Source: Saccharothrix sp. NRRL B-16348
GTDB taxonomy: Bacteria > Actinomycetota > Actinomycetes > Mycobacteriales > Pseudonocardiaceae
Direction: 5' to 3'
Length of the DNA: 64,000 nucleotides
NCBI RefSeq assembly: GCF_001280085.1
Contig: NZ_LGED01000200.1
Span: 1 to 64,000, forward strand
Shown piece by piece: positions 33,601-43,900 of this stretch (position 1 is its first letter; each line of letters starts with the position of its first letter). The notes under the pieces were generated by a model. That model was given only the letters and a program-made list of their open reading frames with translations, made no database searches and was not told the DNA's origin. Position numbers and translations under genes: made by a program.

Positions 33601-33901
33601 CGAGCTTGCCCTTGGCGACGGCGGCGAGCGCGTCGGCCGGCACGACGTGCAACCGGCCGTCGCGGTGGAACGTGTGGAAGACGACGTCTTCGCGGCCGGG
33701 ACCGGGCCGTAACGAGCGGGACGTGGGTCCGTTCAACAGCACCTTGTCGCCCGTGATGAGGGTGACGGTCGCGCCGGCCGTTTGGTCGTGCCGTTGTTCC
33801 GGTGTCGCGGCGGCAACCCCCGTTGCCGTGCCCGCGACGAGTCCGGCCGCGAGGACGGTGGTGGCCCACCCGATCCAGTGCCTTCGTGATCTCGACGTCA
33901 A
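30671..33901 (-). CDS. secreted S8 subtilase, paralog 1
   Basis: 1076-residue exported serine protease. Signal peptide about 1-32 (twin basic start, then ATTVLAAGLVAGTATGVAAA), an N-terminal propeptide-like region, then the subtilisin domain with D211 (VAVLDGGVDGAHPDL), H243 (DGHGTHVA), oxyanion N334 (AAGNSG) and S413 (GTSMATPHVAG). A conserved KVCVLQGC pair probably forms a disulfide. About 640 further residues contain beta-sandwich-like repeats and end FDDGKTWSK...GNTFEHSVIRAYR. TTG 33901 is chosen because GGGAGG lies just before it and all four paralogs share this arrangement; upstream frame extension runs through the leader. Confidence 0.92.
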   Translation of the reverse strand: MTSRSRRHWIGWATTVLAAGLVAGTATGVAAATPEQRHDQTAGATVTLITGDKVLLNGPTSRSLRPGPGREDVVFHTFHRDGRLHVVPADALAAVAKGKLDLRLFDVTGLVESGYDDAKRDTLPLIITGDQPRAGVQVTRALPTVGAVAANTAKSDATTTFQALVNDPGVKKVWLDGLRQPNLDRSTAQIGAPTAWQAGHTGKGVKVAVLDGGVDGAHPDLAGKEVAERNFTEDPDATDVDGHGTHVAATIASNGPKYKGVAPDAEILDGKVCVLQGCAESWILGGMQWAVDQGADVVNLSLGGGDSPTLDPLEEAVNTLSAQSGTLFVIAAGNSGRPGTVGSPGSADAALTVGAVERDDSIAYFSSRGPRVGDGAVKPDITAPGVDIVAAKAATGSIGTPVDENHVALSGTSMATPHVAGAAALIAQQHPDWTGAQIKAALMASAKNNPALTAFDQGAGRVDLAKAITTTVTTDPVSLSMGVQQWPHTDDTPVTKDLTYRNSGTEPVTFPVSVDAKGPDGKPAPAGMFTVSPATVTVPAGGEAKVTVTADTRVGTADGAFSGTVVAGDVLRTPVAVEREVESYGVDATFLDADGAAPTQYSGVVMGLDNDTFTFLEDTDNTVTTRLPKGEYLVSAMVTTGDPADGRLAVLPHPSLTVTRDVSLTFDARTAKPLKVTPPEPDAVAVIGDIGVTRTLGNRRSGSGVAFFEGFPEHLTIGHSGPALPADQLEVMISAQYEGKPVDGAHVAYRFAWIEHGRAPTGFDRAPAKGELAEVRTKFGPGPAADEFIHGGNAVGPSGSGGWSTHFRVKPGGAAVDYVTTADLTWIWQFNQIQGVSDFVSNYTAPDRTYRPGQRGEERFNFPVYGPGLPVSRFEYLARVGDHLLVDVPLLNDGANNLGGSRHQTARTALYRDGTKIGEVPEPGGQFTVPGGAADYRAEVDYVRAPGISELSTRVTGAWTFRSDTTPTGEIRKLPISVVRFAPKLDADGGTPAGRLLRIPLTVEQQQGADNGRVRKVEVDVSFDDGKTWSKVPVVGGAALVRNADQAGFASLRAKGSDSKGNTFEHSVIRAYRLTK

Positions 33902-34027
33902 CGCAGATACCTCCCGAATCTGGTTGTCGCGCGGCGGAAACGCGCGCAGTCGGAAGGCACCGCCGGCCCACGGTGGCGGCGGAGTACCGGAACAGTCGAA
34001 GCCCCCCAACGACTTCGACGCTATCCA
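33902..34027 (-). promoter_or_regulatory. subtilase leader 1
   Basis: Leader shared by the four tandem subtilases. On the minus strand: TAGCGTCG block (34023-34016), a hairpin GTCGAAG-N11-CTTCGAC, a CCGCCGCCACCGTGGG block, CCTTCCGACTGCGCG with a GCGCGCG/CGCGCG hairpin, then ATTCGGGAGGTATCTGCG before the TTG. It may contain the promoter and a structured 5' UTR. Confidence 0.6.
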
Positions 34028-34113
34028 CCCGTCAGGGTGAGGGCAGCGTCTCTTGGTGGGAAGTTCACCACTCGGACGGGGCAACAGGCGGTCACTCAAC
34101 GTCGGTGAAGCGA

Positions 34114-34149
34114 GAGAGGGAGCATCCGATCGAGCGAATGCCCCCTCTC
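34114..34149 (-). terminator. terminator of broken subtilase 2
   Basis: A 12-bp stem with one mismatch (34114-34125 with 34138-34149, GAGAGGGAGCAT and ATGCCCCCTCTC) lies 16 bp past the gene's stop. Confidence 0.7.
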
Positions 34150-34164
34150 GTCACGCGATCTTGC

Positions 34165-37100
34165 TCAGCCGACCCGGTAAGCCCGGATCACGGTGTGCTC
34201 GAACGTGTTGCCCTTGCTGTCGGAGCCCTTGGCGCGCAAGGAGGCGAAGCCTGCTTGGTCGGCGTTGCGGACGAGTGCCGCGCCGCCGACGACGGGGACC
34301 TTGGACCACGTCTTGCCGTCGTCGAAGGAGACGTCGACCTCGACCTTGCGGACGCGGCCGTTGTCGGCGCCCTGCTGCTGGTCCACGGTCAGCGGGATGC
34401 GGAGCACGCGGCCCGCGGGCGTGCCGCCGTCCGCGTCGAGCCGGGGCGTGAACCGCACCACCGACAGCGGGAGCCGGTGAACCTGGTCGCCGGGCACGGT
34501 CCCGGAGCGGAACGTCCACGCGCCGGTGACCCGGGTGCTCAGGTCGGAGACCCCGGGCGCGCGGACGTAGTCCACTTCGACCTCGTACCCGGCAGGGTCG
34601 GCGGGCACGGGGAAGAACCCGCCCGGTTGCGTGGTCTCGCCGATCTTCTGCCCGTCGCGGTAGAGCGTGGTGCGGGACGACTCGGCGGCGGCTCCGCCCA
34701 GGTGGTTCTCGGCGTCGTTGAGCAGCGGGATCTGCACCACGAGCTGGTCGCCGAGCCTGCCCAGGTAGTCGAACCGGGTCGGCGGCAGGCCGGGACCGTA
34801 CACGGGGAAGCCGAACCGCTCCTGGTGCGTGCGGCCGTTGCGGTAAGCGCTGTCCTCGAGCGAGTAGTCGGCCACGGAACGGCCCTCGGCGGTGAGCTGC
34901 GTGGCCAGCCAGCGCCAGCGGAAGCCGTCCGCGGTGATGTAGTCGACCGCGTCGCCGCCCTCGGGCACGATGAACAGCACGCCGAGCGGGCTGGAGCCGT
35001 CGGGTGCGATGGCCGCGCCGCCGTGGGCGTAGCGGTGACCCGCCGGCGCCGGGCCGAACGTCGTCCGCACCTCGGCCAGGTCGCTCTTGGCGGGCGCGCG
35101 GACGAAGCCGGTGGGCACCCGGCCCTGCTCGAACCACGCGAACCGGAAGCGGACCGCGGTCTGGCCGACCGGCGTGCCGACCGTCTGGGTCGCGACCAGG
35201 AACGAGAGCTGGTCGTCCGGCAGGTCCGGGCCGAGGCCGCCGACCGTGACGCCCTCGGGCAACCCCTCGGTGAACAGCGAACGCGCCCCGACGTGCGCGT
35301 CCTGGTACCGGCGGGCGATGGTGACCTCGGCGAGCACCGTCGTCGGGTCCGGGTCGGGTGTGGTGATCTTGAGCGGCTTGGTGGCGCGGGCGTCGAAGGC
35401 GATCGTGGTCGAGCCGGTCACGGCGAGGCTGGGCTGCGCGAGGATGGCGACCCGGCCGTCCTGGGGGTCGCCCGTGGTGACCTCGACGTGGGCGAAGTAC
35501 TCGCCCTTGGGCAGGCGGGTGGTGATGGTGTCGTCGGTGTCGGCCAGGAGCGTGAGCGTGTCGTTGTCCAGGCCGATCACGATGCCGCTGTACCGGGTGG
35601 GCGCCGCGCCGTCGGCGTCGACGAACGTCGTGGTGACGTCGTAGCTCTCGACCTCGCGGTCCACGCTCACCGGCGTGCGCAGCACGTCGCCCGCGACCAC
35701 CGCGCCGGCGAACACGCCGTCGACCGTGCCGATCCTCGTGTCGGCGGTGACGGTCACCGTCGCCTCACCGCCGGCGGGGACGGTGACGGTGGCCGGGGTG
35801 ACGGTGACCATGCCGGCGGGCGCGGGCTTGCCGTCCTGGCCCTTGACGTCGACCGACACGTCGAACGTGACCGCCGCCGTGCCGCTGTTGCGGTAGGTGA
35901 CGTCTTTGGTGACCGGGGTGTCGTCGGTGTGCGGCCACGGCTGGAAGCCCAGGGCGAGGTTGGCCGGCTCGGACGTGACCGTCGTGGTGATGGCCTTGGT
36001 GAGGTCGACGCGTCCGGTGCCCTGGTCGAACGCGGTGAGCGCCGGGTTGTTCTTGGCCGACGCCATGAGCGCGGCCTTGATCCCGCCGCGCCCGCGACGT
36101 GCGGCGAGGCCATCGAAGTGCCCGACACGGCGACGTGGCCGTCACCGACCGGCACGCCGATGCTGCCGGTGGCGGCCTTCGCCGCGACGATGTCCACGCC
36201 CGGAGCCGTGATGTCCGGTTTGACGGCGCCGTCGCCGAGGCGCGGGCCGCGACTGGAGAACTCGGCGATGCCGTCCTGCCGGTCCACCGCGCCCACGGTG
36301 AGCGCGGCGTCGGCGCTGCCGGGCGAGCCGACGGTGCCGGGACGACCCGAGTTGCCCGCGGCGATCACGAACAGCGTGCCGCTCTGGGCGGACAGCGTGT
36401 TCACGGCCTCTTCCAGCGGATCGAGCCCCGGGGTGTCGGTGCCGCCCAGGCTCACGTTGATCACGTCCGCGCCCTGGTCGACCGCCCACTGCATCCCGGC
36501 GAGGATCCAGGACTCGGAGCAGTCGAGGGAGCAGACCTTGCCGTCGAGGATCCGCGCGTCCGGCGCGACGCCCCGGTACTTCTCGCCGGCGCTCGCGATC
36601 GTGGCGGCGACGTGCGTGCCGTGGCCGACCCGGTCGGTCGTGTCCGGGTCGTCGGTGAAGTTGCGCTCGGCGACCTCCTGACCGGCGAGGTCGGGGTGCG
36701 TCTGGTCGACGCCGCTGTCCAGCACGGCGACCTTGACGCCTTGGCCGGTGTACCCGGCCTGCCAGGCGGTGGGCGCGCCGATCTGGGCGACGGAGCGGTC
36801 CAGGCTGGGCTTGCGGATGCCGTCCAGCCAGACCTTCTTCACCCCGGGATCGCCGGAACGTCGCGGCGGCTTCGGATTTCGCCGTCCGCGCGGCCACCGC
36901 GCCCACGGTGGGCAGCGCGCGGGTGACCTGGACGCCGGCGCGCGGCTGGTGACCGGTGATGATCAGCGGCACGGTGTCGCGGCGCGCGTCGTCGTAACCC
37001 GCCTCGACCAGCCCGGTCACGTCGAACAGGCGCAGGTCCAGCTTGCCGTTCGCGAGGGCCGGGAAGGCGTCGCGCGGCACGACGTGCAACCGGCCGTCGC

Positions 37101-37329
37101 GGTGGAACGCGTGGAAGCCGACCTGGCCGCGGCCCGGACCGGCCTCGACCGAGACGACCGCCGTGCCGTCGAGCACCACCCGGTCACCCGTGATCAGGGT
37201 GAGGGTCGTGCCGGTGGCGTCGCGGTGCGTCGAGCCCGGCGTCGCGCCGGCCACCCCCGTGGCCGTGGCGGCGACGAGCCCGGCCGCGGCCACCGCGGCC
37301 ACGGCGACCCGTCGTGATCTGGCGGTCAA
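34165..37329 (-). pseudogene. secreted S8 subtilase, paralog 2, two frameshifts
   Basis: Homologous over its length to the other three subtilases, but the frame is broken twice. Near 36852 the sequence is 5 nt shorter than paralog 3, shifting frame just before the DPGVKKVWLDG segment. Near 36085 a 34-nt stretch present in paralog 3 is missing directly after the active-site SMASPHVAGAA, removing the ALIAQQHPDWTG equivalent and shifting frame again. Asp, His, Asn and Ser catalytic motifs are all otherwise intact, as are the TTG start (37329), signal peptide, leader and terminator. Either a recent pseudogene or sequence/assembly error in repeated DNA. Confidence 0.8.
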
Positions 37330-37455
37330 CACAGATTGCCTCCCGAATCCGGTGGTGCGCGGTGAAAACGCGCAGTCGGAAGGCGCCGCTGACCCGCGGC
37401 GGCGGTGATCGTGCCCGGATAAGTCGAAGCCCCCCAACGCTTTCGACGCTATCCG
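37330..37455 (-). promoter_or_regulatory. subtilase leader 2
   Basis: Closest relative of leader 1: TAGCGTCG (37451-37444), hairpin GTCGAA-N13-TTCGAC with the same GTTGGGGGGC loop sequence, CCGCCGCCGCGGG, CCTTCCGACTGCGCG, and ATTCGGGAGG before the TTG. Its conservation despite the broken gene suggests the break is recent or artefactual. Confidence 0.6.
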
Positions 37456-37458
37456 AGA

Positions 37459-37490
37459 AGGGGGCACCCGCGGGTGCGAATGCCCCTCCC
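37459..37490 (-). terminator. terminator of subtilase 3
   Basis: Nested complementary segments (GGGGGCACC, GGTGC and ATGCCCCTCCC) form alternative GC hairpins just past the stop at 37493. It lies only 4 bp from the leader of paralog 2. Confidence 0.6.
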
Positions 37491-37492
37491 GC

Positions 37493-40400
37493 CTAACCGA
37501 TCTTGTACGCCCGGATCACGGTGTGCTCGAACGTGTTGCCGTCGCGGTCCGCGCCCTTGACGCGCAGCGACGCGTGCCCGGCGGTGGCGGGGTTGCGCAC
37601 GAAGGCGGTGCGCCCGACCACGGCCGCCGACGACCACGACTTGCCGTCGTCGAACGACACCTCGACCTGGACCCGGTCGACCCGGCCGTTGGCCGCACCC
37701 TGCTGCTGCTCGACCACGAGCGGCACGCGCAGCACCCGGCCCGCGGGCGCGACGCCGTTCGCGCCGAGGTCGGGGGTGAACCGGACCACGGTCAACGGCA
37801 GCGGCACGAACACGTCACCCGGCACGGTGTCCGAGCGGAACGTCCACGCGCCGCTGACGGCGGTGGAGAACTCCGAGACGCCCGGCGTGCGCACGGCCTC
37901 CGTTTCGACGCGGAAGTTCGCCGCGCCCGGCGGCACGGCGAACCGGCCGCCGCCCGGCGTGGCCGACTCGCCGACCACGGTCCCGTTGCGCAGCAACGTG
38001 GTCCGCGCCGACGACGTCACCGACTGGCCGAGGTTGCCGTCGCCGTCGCCGAACAGCGGCAGCGAGAAGCCGACCACGTCGCCCGCCCGTGCCAGGTACG
38101 GGAACGGGGATTTGGGCATGGCCGGCCCGAACACCGGGCGGTTGAACCGCTCGTGGTACGTGCGCCCCGCCTGGTGGGTGCGCCACGGCGATTCGAGCAC
38201 CGCCTCGATCCCGTCCGCCCCGAACTGCGCGAGCGACCACACCCACTCGACGCCGGACGGTGTGGTGGCGTAGTCGAGGGACCGGCCCGGCGCGGTCACC
38301 GGGGTCTCCACGGCGAGACCGCCCAGCCCGCCGGGCAGCACGGGGAAGCCGGCGTAGCGGTGCTCCTTGCCCGCCGGACCGGCGGCGAACTCGGACCGCA
38401 CCTCGGCCAGGTCCCGCCTGGTCGGCGCGCGGACCAGGCCGGTGGGCACCTTGCCGTGCTCCGCGAACGACAACCGGTAGGTCACCGGCGTCGTGCCGAC
38501 CGGTGTGCCCGCGGCCTGCGTGCTCACCATCACGGACACGTCGGCGGCGGGCAGCTCGGGGCCGAGGTGCGCGATCGACACGGTGCGGAAGCCGCCCGCG
38601 AACACCGCGCCGATGGCGGTCACCAGCTCGCCGTCCCGGCTGCGGCTGATCAGCAGGTCGCCGAACTCGGGCTCCGCCTTCGGGTCGGGGAACGTGATGG
38701 CGATCGGCTTCGCCTTCCGCGCGTCCACGGTGACCGTGGTGGTGTCGCGGCTGACGCGCAGGCTCGGCATCGGCAGCACGGCGCTGTTCGTGCCTCCGGT
38801 CAGCACCTCGCCCACGAACAGGTACTCGCCCACGGGCAGCCGGGCGGTGGCCTTCCCGGCCGTGCCGCTCGGCACCACGAACTTGTCGTTGTCGAGGCCG
38901 AGGACGAACGCGAAGTAGTCGGCCGCGGGGTTGCCCTCCGCGTCGATGAAGTCGAACGTGACGTCGTAGCTCTCGACCTCGCGGTTCACGCCCACCGGCA
39001 CGCGCAGCGCGACGCCGCCGCCCGAGGCGACGACCGTGCCGCTGTACGCGCCGTCCACGGTCGCCGCCTTGGTGTCGGCGGTGACCGTGGCCTTGGCCTC
39101 GCCACCCGCGGGCACGGTGACCGTGGCCGGGCTGACGGTGAACACGCCGGCCGGCACGGGCGCGCCGCCGGGGCCCTTGGCGTCGATCGTGAGGTCCAGC
39201 GTGACCGGCTGCGCGCCGGCGTTGCGGACGGTGAACTCCTTGCTGGTGGCGACGTCGTCGTCGTGCGGCCACTCCTGCAGGCCGAGTGCGAGCGACGGCG
39301 GGTCGGCGGTCACCGTGGTGGTGATGGCCTTGGTGAGGTCGACGCGTCCGGTGCCCTGGTCGAACGCGGTGAGCGCCGGGTTGTTCTTGGCCGACGCCAT
39401 GAGCGCGGCCTTGATCCCGGTCCAGTCGGGGTGCTGTTGGGCGATCAACGCCGCCGCTCCCGCCACGTGCGGTGTGGCCATGGACGTGCCGGACACGGCG
39501 ACGTGCTTGTCGCCCACCGGTGTGCCGATCTGGCCGGTGCTGGACTTCGCCGCGACGATGTCCACGCCGGGCGCGGTGATGTCCGGCCTCGGCGCGCCGT
39601 CACCCACGCGGGGGCCGCGGCTGGAGAAGCCCGCGATGCTGTCGTCCCGCTCGACCGCGCCGACGGCGAGCGCCGCGTCCGCGCTGGCCGGCGAGCTGAG
39701 CGTCTCGGGGCCGCCGGAGTTGCCCGCCGCGACCACGAACAGCGTGCCGGTCCGCGCCGACAGCGTCTCGATGGCCTGCTCCAGCGGGTCGACGTCCGGG
39801 GTGTCCGTGCCGCCCAGGCTCATGTTGATCACGTCCGCGCCCTGGTCGGCGGCCCACTGCATGCCGTCGACGATCCAGGACTCGGCGCAGCTCAACGAGC
39901 ACACCTTGCCGTCGAGGATCTGCGCGTCCGGCGCCACGCCCCGGTACTTCTCGCCGGCGCTCGCGACCGTCGCGGCGACGTGCGTGCCGTGGCCGACCAG
40001 GTCGCTGTTGTCCGGGTCCTCGCTGAAGTTGCGCTCGGCGATCTCGCGGCCGACCAGGTCGGGGTGCGTCTGGTCGACGCCGCTGTCGAGCACGGCGACC
40101 TTGACGCCTTGGCCGGTGAGTCCGGCCTGCCAGGCGGTGGGCGCGCCGATCTGGGCGACGGAGCGGTCCAGGCTGGGCTTGCGGATGCCGTCCAGCCAGA
40201 CCTTCTTCACCCCGGGATCGAGGCCTCGGAACGCCGCCGCGGTGTCGGCTTTCGCGGTCCGCGCGGCCACCGAACCGATGGTGGGCAGCGCGCGGGTGAC
40301 CTGGACGTCGGCGGTGCGCGGCTGGTCGCCGGTGATGATCAGCGGCACGGTGTCGCGGCGCGCGTCGTCGTAGCCCGCGTCCACGAGGCCGGTGACGTCG

Positions 40401-40711
40401 AACAGGCGCAGGTCCAGCTTGCCGTCGGCGAGCGGCCGGGCCACGTCGCGCGGGATGACGTGCAGGTGGCCGGCACGCAGGAACCGGTGGAACGTGATGC
40501 CGTCGCGGTCCCGGCCCGGCGTGACCGACAGGAGCGTGCCACCGGCGACGACGACCCTGTCGCCGGTGACGAGGGTGACGGTGTGCCGCTCGCCGCCGGC
40601 GCGTCCCGGCGGTGGCGGTGCGGGTGAGGCGATCGCCGTCGCGGTGCCGGCGGCCAGTCCGACCGCCAGCAGCGCGGCCCCCCAGACGACACCACGTGAT
40701 CTCGGATTCAA
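37493..40711 (-). CDS. secreted S8 subtilase, paralog 3
   Basis: 1072 residues with the same layout as paralog 1: signal peptide (about 1-30, WGAALLAVGLAAGTATAIA), propeptide-like region, catalytic D209 (VAVLDSGVDQTHPDL), H241 (VGHGTHVA), N331 and S410 (GTSMATPHVAG), the KVCSLSC cysteine pair, and a long beta-rich C-terminal region ending GNTFEHTVIRAYKIG. The TTG start follows ATTCGGGAGGTATCTGCG. Its part around KVWLDGIRKPSLDRSVAQIG is nearly identical in DNA to paralog 2. Probably a broad extracellular protease; the substrate is unknown. Confidence 0.92.
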   Translation of the reverse strand: MNPRSRGVVWGAALLAVGLAAGTATAIASPAPPPPGRAGGERHTVTLVTGDRVVVAGGTLLSVTPGRDRDGITFHRFLRAGHLHVIPRDVARPLADGKLDLRLFDVTGLVDAGYDDARRDTVPLIITGDQPRTADVQVTRALPTIGSVAARTAKADTAAAFRGLDPGVKKVWLDGIRKPSLDRSVAQIGAPTAWQAGLTGQGVKVAVLDSGVDQTHPDLVGREIAERNFSEDPDNSDLVGHGTHVAATVASAGEKYRGVAPDAQILDGKVCSLSCAESWIVDGMQWAADQGADVINMSLGGTDTPDVDPLEQAIETLSARTGTLFVVAAGNSGGPETLSSPASADAALAVGAVERDDSIAGFSSRGPRVGDGAPRPDITAPGVDIVAAKSSTGQIGTPVGDKHVAVSGTSMATPHVAGAAALIAQQHPDWTGIKAALMASAKNNPALTAFDQGTGRVDLTKAITTTVTADPPSLALGLQEWPHDDDVATSKEFTVRNAGAQPVTLDLTIDAKGPGGAPVPAGVFTVSPATVTVPAGGEAKATVTADTKAATVDGAYSGTVVASGGGVALRVPVGVNREVESYDVTFDFIDAEGNPAADYFAFVLGLDNDKFVVPSGTAGKATARLPVGEYLFVGEVLTGGTNSAVLPMPSLRVSRDTTTVTVDARKAKPIAITFPDPKAEPEFGDLLISRSRDGELVTAIGAVFAGGFRTVSIAHLGPELPAADVSVMVSTQAAGTPVGTTPVTYRLSFAEHGKVPTGLVRAPTRRDLAEVRSEFAAGPAGKEHRYAGFPVLPGGLGGLAVETPVTAPGRSLDYATTPSGVEWVWSLAQFGADGIEAVLESPWRTHQAGRTYHERFNRPVFGPAMPKSPFPYLARAGDVVGFSLPLFGDGDGNLGQSVTSSARTTLLRNGTVVGESATPGGGRFAVPPGAANFRVETEAVRTPGVSEFSTAVSGAWTFRSDTVPGDVFVPLPLTVVRFTPDLGANGVAPAGRVLRVPLVVEQQQGAANGRVDRVQVEVSFDDGKSWSSAAVVGRTAFVRNPATAGHASLRVKGADRDGNTFEHTVIRAYKIG

Positions 40712-40821
40712 CGCAGATACCTCCCGAATCTGGTTGAGCGCGTTGCGGAACGCGCCTGCGGGAGGCGGAACGAGCTGCGGTGAACCGAAACGACGTCGCC
40801 CCCCGACACGGTCGACGCTAG
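40712..40821 (-). promoter_or_regulatory. subtilase leader 3
   Basis: Shorter version of the shared leader: TAGCGTCG (40820-40813), GTGTCGGGGGGCGAC, a GCGCGTTCCGCAACGCGC hairpin, and ATTCGGGAGGTATCTGCG identical to leader 1. The CCGCCGCCACCG block is largely lost. Confidence 0.55.
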
Positions 40822-40897
40822 CCAGTCGGGGGACGGGATTCAGCGGCCCAACGTGGTGCGTGCGGGCGGCCGGGCAGCCCAACGGGCGTTGGTCGCC

Positions 40898-40932
40898 GGG
40901 AGGGGCGCCCGAAGGTCGCGGACGCCCCTCCC
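40898..40932 (-). terminator. terminator of subtilase 4
   Basis: A perfect 10-bp stem GGGAGGGGCG/CGCCCCTCCC (40898-40907 with 40923-40932) lies just past the stop at 40940. Confidence 0.85.
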
Positions 40933-40939
40933 GAGCCCG

Positions 40940-43900
40940 TCAAGCGATCTTGTACGCCCGGATCACGGTGTGCTCCAAGGCGTTGCCGTCGCTGTCGGTC
41001 GCCTTCACCCGCACCGAGCCGTAACCGGCCGCGTTCGGGTTCGCGATGGTGGCGACGTTCCCCGACACCGGCGCCGCGGTCCACGTCGCGCCGTCGTCGA
41101 ACGACACCTCGACGTCGACCCGGTCGACCCGGCCGTTGACCGCGCCGTCCTGCTGCTGCACGGTCAGCGGCACGCGCAGGGCCTGGCCCTTCGGCGCCGC
41201 GCCGCTCGCGTCCAGCTCCGGCGTGAACCGCACCACCGACAGCGGCAGCGGCACGTACCGGTCACTGGTCGCGGTGTCCGAGCGGAACGTCCACGCGGCG
41301 CTCACCTTCGTGGCGAACTCCGACGTGCCGGCCGCCCGCACCGCGTCGGTCTCCACCCGGTAGGCCGCCGCGCCCGCGGGCACCTCGAACAGGCCGTTCG
41401 CCGCGTACGACGTCTCACCGACCTTCGTCCCGTCGCGCAGCAACGTGGTCCGGGCCGACGACACCGCCGCGTTGCCACCGTTGCCCGCCCGGTCGGTGAA
41501 CAGCGGCACGGCGAAGCTGATCTCGTTGCCGCTGCGCGCCAGGTACGGCGACCGCGACTCGGGCAGCGCGGGGGAGAACACCGGGTCGTTGAACCGCTCG
41601 TCGTGCGTGCCGCCCCGCTGGTAGGTGCGCTCCGGCGAGGTCAGCGTCGCCTCGACCACGCCCTCCGCGCCGAACTGCAGGAAGCCCCACGACCACGCCA
41701 GGTCCGTGGTGACCCGGTTGACCGCCTCACCGGGCGAGCCCACGTACGGCAGCCACGACCAGCCGCCGACACCGCCCGCGGTGATCGGGTTGCCGCCGTG
41801 CCCGAACTGGCGGCCCGCCGGACCGGGACCGAACTTCGTCCGCACCTCGGCCAGCTCCGTCGCGGCCACGTCGCGCACGAACCCGACCGGCATCTTCCCC
41901 TGCTGCGTCCAGGCGAACCGGTAGGTCACCGGCTTGTCGCCGTCCGGCGTGCCGCGGAACTGCGCGCCGAGCAACGCGGTCATGTCGCCCGCCGCCAACT
42001 CCGGGCCGACGTGCGCGATGGACACGTTCGGGCCGAAACCGCCGAGGAACGCCGTGCTCACGCTGGCCTGCCGGTCGCCGCGGGTGCGCACCATCGTGAC
42101 GTCGCCCAACGCCTCCTCGGCGCCCGCGTCCGGCGCGGTGATCTTCAACGGCTTGGCCGTGCGAGCGTCGAGCGTCACCGTGGTGTCCGCGGTGACGTTC
42201 AGGCCCGGCCGCGGCAGCAGCGCCAGCCGCGTGTCGTCGGTCTGCACGTCGGAGTTGGTGAAGTAGTCGCCCTTCGGCAGCCGCAGCGTGAACGAGCCGT
42301 CCGCGTCGTAGGGGAAGGCGAACGTGCCGTTGCTCAGCCCGATGATCGACGTGTAGTAGTCGGCGGCGGGCGCGCCCGAGCCGTCCAGGAAGTCGAACGT
42401 CACGTCGTAGCTCTCCACCTCCCGGTTCACGCTGAGCGCGGTGCGCAGCGGTGTCGGACCGCCGGTCGCCACCACCGCGCCCACGTACAGGCCGTCCTGC
42501 GTGCCGAGCCGGGTGTCGGCGGTGACCGAGGCCGTCGCCTCGCCGCCCGCCGGCACGGTGACCTTCGCCGGGGACACGCCGATCAGGCCCGCGGGCGCGG
42601 TGCCGCCGTCGGGGCCCTTCACCTCGGTGGCCAGCGACAACGTGATCGGCGCGGTGCCGCCGTTGCGGTAGGTCACCGTCTTGGTGATCGGGGTGTCGTC
42701 GGTGTGCGGCCACTTCTGCAGGCCCATGGCGAGGCTCGCGGGCTCGGCGGTGACCGAGGTCGTGATGGCCTTGGCCAGGTCGACCCGACCCGCGCCCTGG
42801 TCGAACGCGGTGAGCGCCGGGTTGTTCTTCGCCGACGCCACCAGCGCCGCCTTGAGCTGCGCGCCGGTCCAGTCCGGGTGCTGCTGGGCGAGCAACGCCG
42901 CCGCGCCCGCCACGTGCGGCGTCGCCATCGACGTGCCCGACATGGCCACGTGCCCGTCGCCGACCGGTGTGCCGACCGTGCCGCTGCTCGACTTCGCGGC
43001 GACGATGTCCACGCCCGGAGCGGTGATGTCGGGCTTGACCGCGCCGTCGCCGACGCGGGGTCCCCGGCTGGAGAACGGCGCGATGCCGTCCTGCCGGTCC
43101 ACCGCGCCCACCGTCAGCGCGGCGTCGGCGCTGCCGGGCGAGCTGATCGTCTCGGGGCGGGAGTTGTTGCCCGCCGCGATCACGAACAGCACGCCGGTCT
43201 GCGCGGACAGCGTGTTGACCGCTTCCTCCAACGGGTCCAGCTCGGCCGTGTCGCCGCCGCCGATGCTGATGTTCACGATGTCCGCGCCCTGCTCGGCGGC
43301 CCACTGCATGCCCGCCACGATCGCCGACTCCTGGCAGCCGGAGAGCACGCACACCTTGCCGTCCAGCAGGTCCGCGTCCGGCGCGACGCCCTTGTACTTC
43401 GCGCCCGAACTGGCGATCGTCGCGGCGACGTGCGTGCCGTGGCCGACGCCGTCGGTGTTGTCCGGGTCGTCGGTGAAGTTCTTCTCCACGACCTCGTGGC
43501 CCGCCAGGTCCGGGTGTTCCTGGTCGACGCCGGTGTCCAGCACGGCCACCTTGACGCCCTTGCCGGTGTGCCCGGCCTGCCACGCGGTCGGCGCGCCGAT
43601 CTGCGCGGTGGAGCGGTCCAGGCTCGGTTGGCGCAACCCGTCCAACCACACCTTGCGCACGCTCGCCCTCGACACGAGCGTGTGCCAGGTGTCCGTCGCC
43701 TCGGACTTGACCACCTGCGCGGCGTACGAGCCGACCGCGGGCAGTTGGTGGCCGACGCGCAGGCCGGCGGTCGCCGGCGCCTGCTCGCCGGTCACGATCA
43801 GGGGCAGCGTGTCCCGGCTGCCGTCGTCGTAGCCGGACTCGATCAGACCCGTGACGTCGAACAGCCGCGGGTCCAGCTTGCCCTGCGAGACGGCTTTCGC

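Noticed and set aside
33802..36681. Very long open frame on the plus strand opposite subtilases 1 and 2
   Set aside because: It is antisense to a recognisable S8 protease; the product is Arg/Gly/Asp-rich low complexity. Such frames arise from GC-rich third positions.
35754..37467. Independent genes in the fragments of subtilase 2
   Set aside because: Alignment with the intact paralogs shows that they are successive parts of one broken gene.
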